Positions 61,190 to 64,000 of a DNA stretch of 64,000 bases are shown piece by piece. Within the stretch, counting starts at the first letter, position 1; each line of letters starts with the position of its first letter. A program made the position numbers and the translations under genes. The notes under the pieces are model-generated. The model was not told where the DNA came from and made no database searches. It worked only from the letters and a program-made list of their open reading frames with translations. Origin of the DNA: Bacillota bacterium (GTDB lineage Bacteria; Bacillota; Clostridia; Christensenellales; UMGS416); contig JAEWRW010000037.1 of NCBI GenBank assembly GCA_023398815.1, positions 1 to 64,000 of the forward strand. The letters run 5' to 3'.

Positions 61190-61273
61190 TCAGGACCCGT
61201 TTTCTGGAATGTGGCCGCAGCAGAACATGCACATCGCGCAGGTGCCCGACATGCCACACATTTCCATATTCAT
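61190..61273 (-). CDS. Cys/Met-rich leader peptide 4 (metNIQ unit)
   Basis: A 27-residue ORF with core MNMEMCGMSGTCAMCMFCC followed by GHIPENGS: five Cys and six Met. The ribosome binding site is weaker (CCAGAGACC) than for the other leaders, and no convincing promoter was found upstream. The terminator begins about 20 nt after the stop and metN follows. The content of both Cys and Met codons fits control of methionine uptake by the supply of charged tRNA. Confidence 0.8.
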   Translation of the reverse strand: MNMEMCGMSGTCAMCMFCCGHIPENGS

Positions 61274-61541
61274 GGTCTCTGGATGATTGATCTTCACGGC
61301 GAACCTCAAATACTATTAATCCTACGTAATTAATTTGTTTTTTGAATGATACCATCACTAGACATGAGATGCAAGCTCTTTGTGGGTCAACAAATCCATA
61401 AGGTTGCTGGGGCAATCTTCTCTTTCAGACTACCCCATCCACTCACCATGTCAAATGTGCGGCGGGGATTACAGGGATGCCTCCGGGTTCTCGGAGGATG
61501 GAGTATGAGCCGGTTTCGCGGCGGCACGAGCATCCAGCACA

Positions 61542-61900
61542 CTGCAGGACAAGAAATATAGTTACAGCCCGTCAAATGTGCTGGATGACAACATAAACAG
61601 CGCCTGGGTGGAGGGAGAGCGCGGTAGTGGATCGAACTCACTGCCGCCGTGCTCCAACTGATCTTCGGTCTATCGGTGGAAGCGGGGTATATGAAGGACG
61701 AGTCAATCCACGAGAAAAACAACCGCGTTCGTCATATCAAGGTGAAAGCCGATGGCCGCGATGTATGCGAAGCGGAGCTGGAGGACTTGATGGGGGAGCA
61801 AATCGTCGTATTTGATCAACCGGTATCCGCCAGCGTTTTTCGCGTAACGATCGTGGACGTGTATCCCGAAGCAAGTACAACGATACGTGTATCCCGCTGA
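61542..61900 (+). pseudogene. Broken discoidin/F5-8C-like (NADase-type glycan-binding) domain
   Basis: One frame reads YSYSPSNVLDDNINSAWVEGE, the start of such a domain; after about 61640 the homology continues in another frame with LIFGLSVEAGYMKDESIHEKNN, KVKADG and VTIVDVYPEASTTIRVSR. Stops separate the halves and no start site is seen. It is a decayed fragment of a cell-surface type gene. Confidence 0.6.
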
Positions 61901-62773
61901 TTTCCCCATTCTGAACGTCACGTGTGCATGTTTTGTATGGTCTCTCTATTAGGTTCCGCATGCCCTAAACAGATTGCCCTTGGTTGACGCTTGCCAGCTG
62001 GTTAGGGGGAGACCAGCGATGCATTACTTCTATCTAAACCAATCATCTCTAGTTCCTCGAGTAGTGGGAGTAATCGTATTATACTATTCAACCACAGGGT
62101 TGCATGTGTTTTGATAGGAAGCAGAAGTTCCATCAACTATGCCATCCTTCCCAAATGGTTACTAAAGGCGTATACACCGTCATATCCATTGTCGGCAGCA
62201 TGCAGATAGAAACCCATTGGTTGCACATAATGTCAAATCTCCTGAAGTGAATTCTCTACTTGACCACAAGATAACGGCGGACGGCTTAAATTTCGTTCCC
62301 CAATCCTCACGATATTTCTTCATAGGCATTGACGACTTTGTATGCTATATTGATCTCGTAATAAGCAGGGAGCTTCTGACAATTCACATCGAGCTTTTGC
62401 ACCACAATCTCGAGGACGAAACCAACGGCTGAGGTTGATGCAGCAGTATTGGGTTTGTGAAGCCCACCAACCAACAGAGGCATGACTTCTACGACTGTCC
62501 TTATGCTTGATGGCCAGGCGCTGCAGGGCGAGGGCGAGGAAGGGCTTGACCGTTTGGTGGGTAAAAGAAAGGGCTTTATGACGCTCGGGGCAACATGTTC
62601 ACGCTGACGGTTGCCAACGCTGGTATTCTGCGCCGCACGCAGGCACCCCCCTTGGCAATCCCGCGCTTTGCGGGTTCGCATGGGCGGCTGGTCGGCTCAT
62701 TTCTCGATGCTCTCAAAGGAGCAGCAGTGCCATCCCATTCACAAAGCAGGACTTATACTAAGGAGGGAATGCC
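61901..62773 (+). other. Non-coding or decayed region
   Basis: About 870 nt of mixed composition. Short open frames (for example 62217-62432 and 62307-62681 on the minus strand) lack start sites and family resemblance. I see no complete gene, RNA gene or terminal inverted repeat. Confidence 0.4.
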
Positions 62774-64000
62774 ATGCAAAACACATATGAAGAGCCGGCA
62801 AGAGAAATACCGGTATATGGGCAATTTGACGTCGTCGTAGTGGGTGGCGGCACGGCCGGATGGTCGGCCGCGGTGGCCGCCGCGCGCAATGGGGTAAAGA
62901 CGCTGGTGATCGAGCGCTTTCCCTTCTTTGGCGGCACGGCGACCGCGTCGCTGATGGCCAATATTGTGGGAATTCGCAACCAGGTGCCGCCCGATGGCAT
63001 TCAGACGATGAAGGGCATCGGCGAAGAGTTGATGCTGCGGCTCATCGAAATTGACGGAGCGGTGAAATCGCGCAACGCGTATCCATCCACCGAGCGCGCC
63101 AATGTGAAGGGAGACCTTTCCTACAACTATGCCTTTGATACTGAAAAATTCAAGTTCATGACGCTCAAAATGGCGACAGAAGCAGGCGTTCAGATTTTAT
63201 TCCACACCTATTTCAGCGATGTGATTGTGAACGACGGACGCGTTGCCGGCGTCATCATTGAAAACAAATCCGGCCGACAGGCGGTGTTTGCTCACACCGT
63301 GATCGACGCCAGCGGCGACGGCGACGTGGCCTTTCGCGCCGGCGTCCCCTATTGGCAGGTCAAGGGGGACGAGGCGTCCCGGCTCAACGACTGTCTGATG
63401 TACAAGGTGAGCGGCTTTTCGCCGGACACCACGCAGGGCGGGTGCCTGTTTCAGGACACGATGGTGGTCTGGGGGCCGTCGCCCGGGCCGGTCAACTGTG
63501 CTGACGCCGATGAGCTCACCGCCGCTGAGATCAAAACGCGGCTGGCCGTCTATGAGGATCTGGAGCAGAAGAAACGGGATAACCCCGATTTCGGCAACCC
63601 GCGTGTTGCCGATACCGGAGTGCTCCTCGGCATCCGGCAGACGCGCTTTTTTGAAGGGGATTACAAGATTACCGGCGACGACGTGTTATCCGGCCGTACG
63701 TTTGAGGACTCGATTGCCATGGCGGCCAATCCCGTCATTCACTACTATGGATATCGCCGCTTCCTCACCCACGAGGGGTATGACATCCCCTATCGTTGCC
63801 TGCTGCCAAAGAAGGCGGAAAACCTGTTGGTGGTTGGCCGCTGCATGTCCAGTGATCAGATCGCCTACGAGTCGTGGCGTGCGATGGCGCACATCATCCC
63901 CCTTGGCGAGGCCGCAGGCACGGCGGGCGCGCTGGCAGCCAAGGCGAAGACCAGCGTCCGAGCGCTGGATGTGAAGCTTTTGCAGCAAACCTTGATCGCC
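62774..64000 (+). CDS. FAD-dependent oxidoreductase (cut by window end)
   Basis: At least 409 residues, continuing past the window. The FAD-binding loop VVVGGGTAGWSAAVAAARNG lies near residue 22, with ERFPFFGGTAT after it; DASGDGDVAFRAG near 178 and NLLVVGRCMSSD near 350 follow, matching the FAD_oxidored family (PF12831) of secondary-metabolite or sugar-acid dehydrogenases. Start follows AAGGAGGG. No stop codon is reached. Confidence 0.88.
   Translation, partial: MQNTYEEPAREIPVYGQFDVVVVGGGTAGWSAAVAAARNGVKTLVIERFPFFGGTATASLMANIVGIRNQVPPDGIQTMKGIGEELMLRLIEIDGAVKSRNAYPSTERANVKGDLSYNYAFDTEKFKFMTLKMATEAGVQILFHTYFSDVIVNDGRVAGVIIENKSGRQAVFAHTVIDASGDGDVAFRAGVPYWQVKGDEASRLNDCLMYKVSGFSPDTTQGGCLFQDTMVVWGPSPGPVNCADADELTAAEIKTRLAVYEDLEQKKRDNPDFGNPRVADTGVLLGIRQTRFFEGDYKITGDDVLSGRTFEDSIAMAANPVIHYYGYRRFLTHEGYDIPYRCLLPKKAENLLVVGRCMSSDQIAYESWRAMAHIIPLGEAAGTAGALAAKAKTSVRALDVKLLQQTLIA

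Noticed and set aside
46037..61273. SAM riboswitch or T-box leaders at the sulfur units
   Set aside because: No T-box sequence (GGTGG-type) or SAM-I core was seen. Short ORFs with terminators explain the leaders better.
62140..62681. Possible transposase remnant
   Set aside because: Fragments such as ADNGYDGVY on the minus strand hint at coding origin, but no transposase motif or terminal repeats can be shown.

Overview
The window looks like a GC-rich chromosome segment from an anaerobic Firmicute (Clostridia-like; the order cannot be fixed by eye). The evidence is AGGAGG-type ribosome binding sites, TTG/GTG starts, lipobox lipoproteins with Ala-rich linkers, a single-cluster ferredoxin, and neighbours such as DUF4418-FtsX-ATPase. 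No rRNA, tRNA or CRISPR array was seen.

Layout. 0.2-6.1 kb: a GNAT, a membrane protein and rlmD, followed by an AT-rich patch of foreign-looking genes bounded by a near-identical copy of the rlmD 3' end, consistent with an old integrated element. 6.1-21.8 kb: housekeeping and stress genes (esterase, flavin reductase, carbonic anhydrase, c-di-GMP proteins, sulfatase, msrAB, ldh, ferredoxin, Ca-type P-ATPase, mntP). 22.2-31.3 kb: a complete livJHMGF-type amino-acid ABC operon, then VOC, TIM-barrel, deoB, punA and a frameshifted cupin. 31.5-41.5 kb: a lipoprotein, csp and DEAD-box helicase, an esterase/acyltransferase/DUF6320 operon (last gene frameshifted), and an IclR-DapA-sialidase-like locus.

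The main interest is 41.9-61.3 kb, a coherent sulfur locus. On the minus strand lies nifH-nifD-nifK-nifX-like (a nitrogenase-like reductase). On the plus strand lie a cystathionine lyase/synthase pair (mccB-mccA type) and a long operon of O-acetylhomoserine sulfhydrylase, an SsuABC-like importer, DUF4418/FtsX/ATPase, an AhpD-like protein, an SDR and a stand-alone NifB. On the minus strand follows metNIQ. This gene set fits a methylthio-alkane-reductase-like pathway: C-S bond reduction would release a thiol, which the sulfhydrylase fixes as methionine and MccA/MccB can turn into cysteine. Function is inferred from families and context, not shown.

All four transcription units of this sulfur locus begin with a tiny, previously unlabelled ORF rich in Cys and Met codons (22, 31, 33 and 27 residues). 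Each is followed directly by a strong intrinsic terminator and then the first structural gene. I read these as leader-peptide attenuators. The one in front of mccBA (which makes Cys) has clustered Cys but almost no Met codons, while the other three mix Cys and Met, which matches what each operon supplies.

61.3-62.8 kb is decayed sequence with a broken discoidin-like domain. The window ends inside an FAD-dependent oxidoreductase gene.
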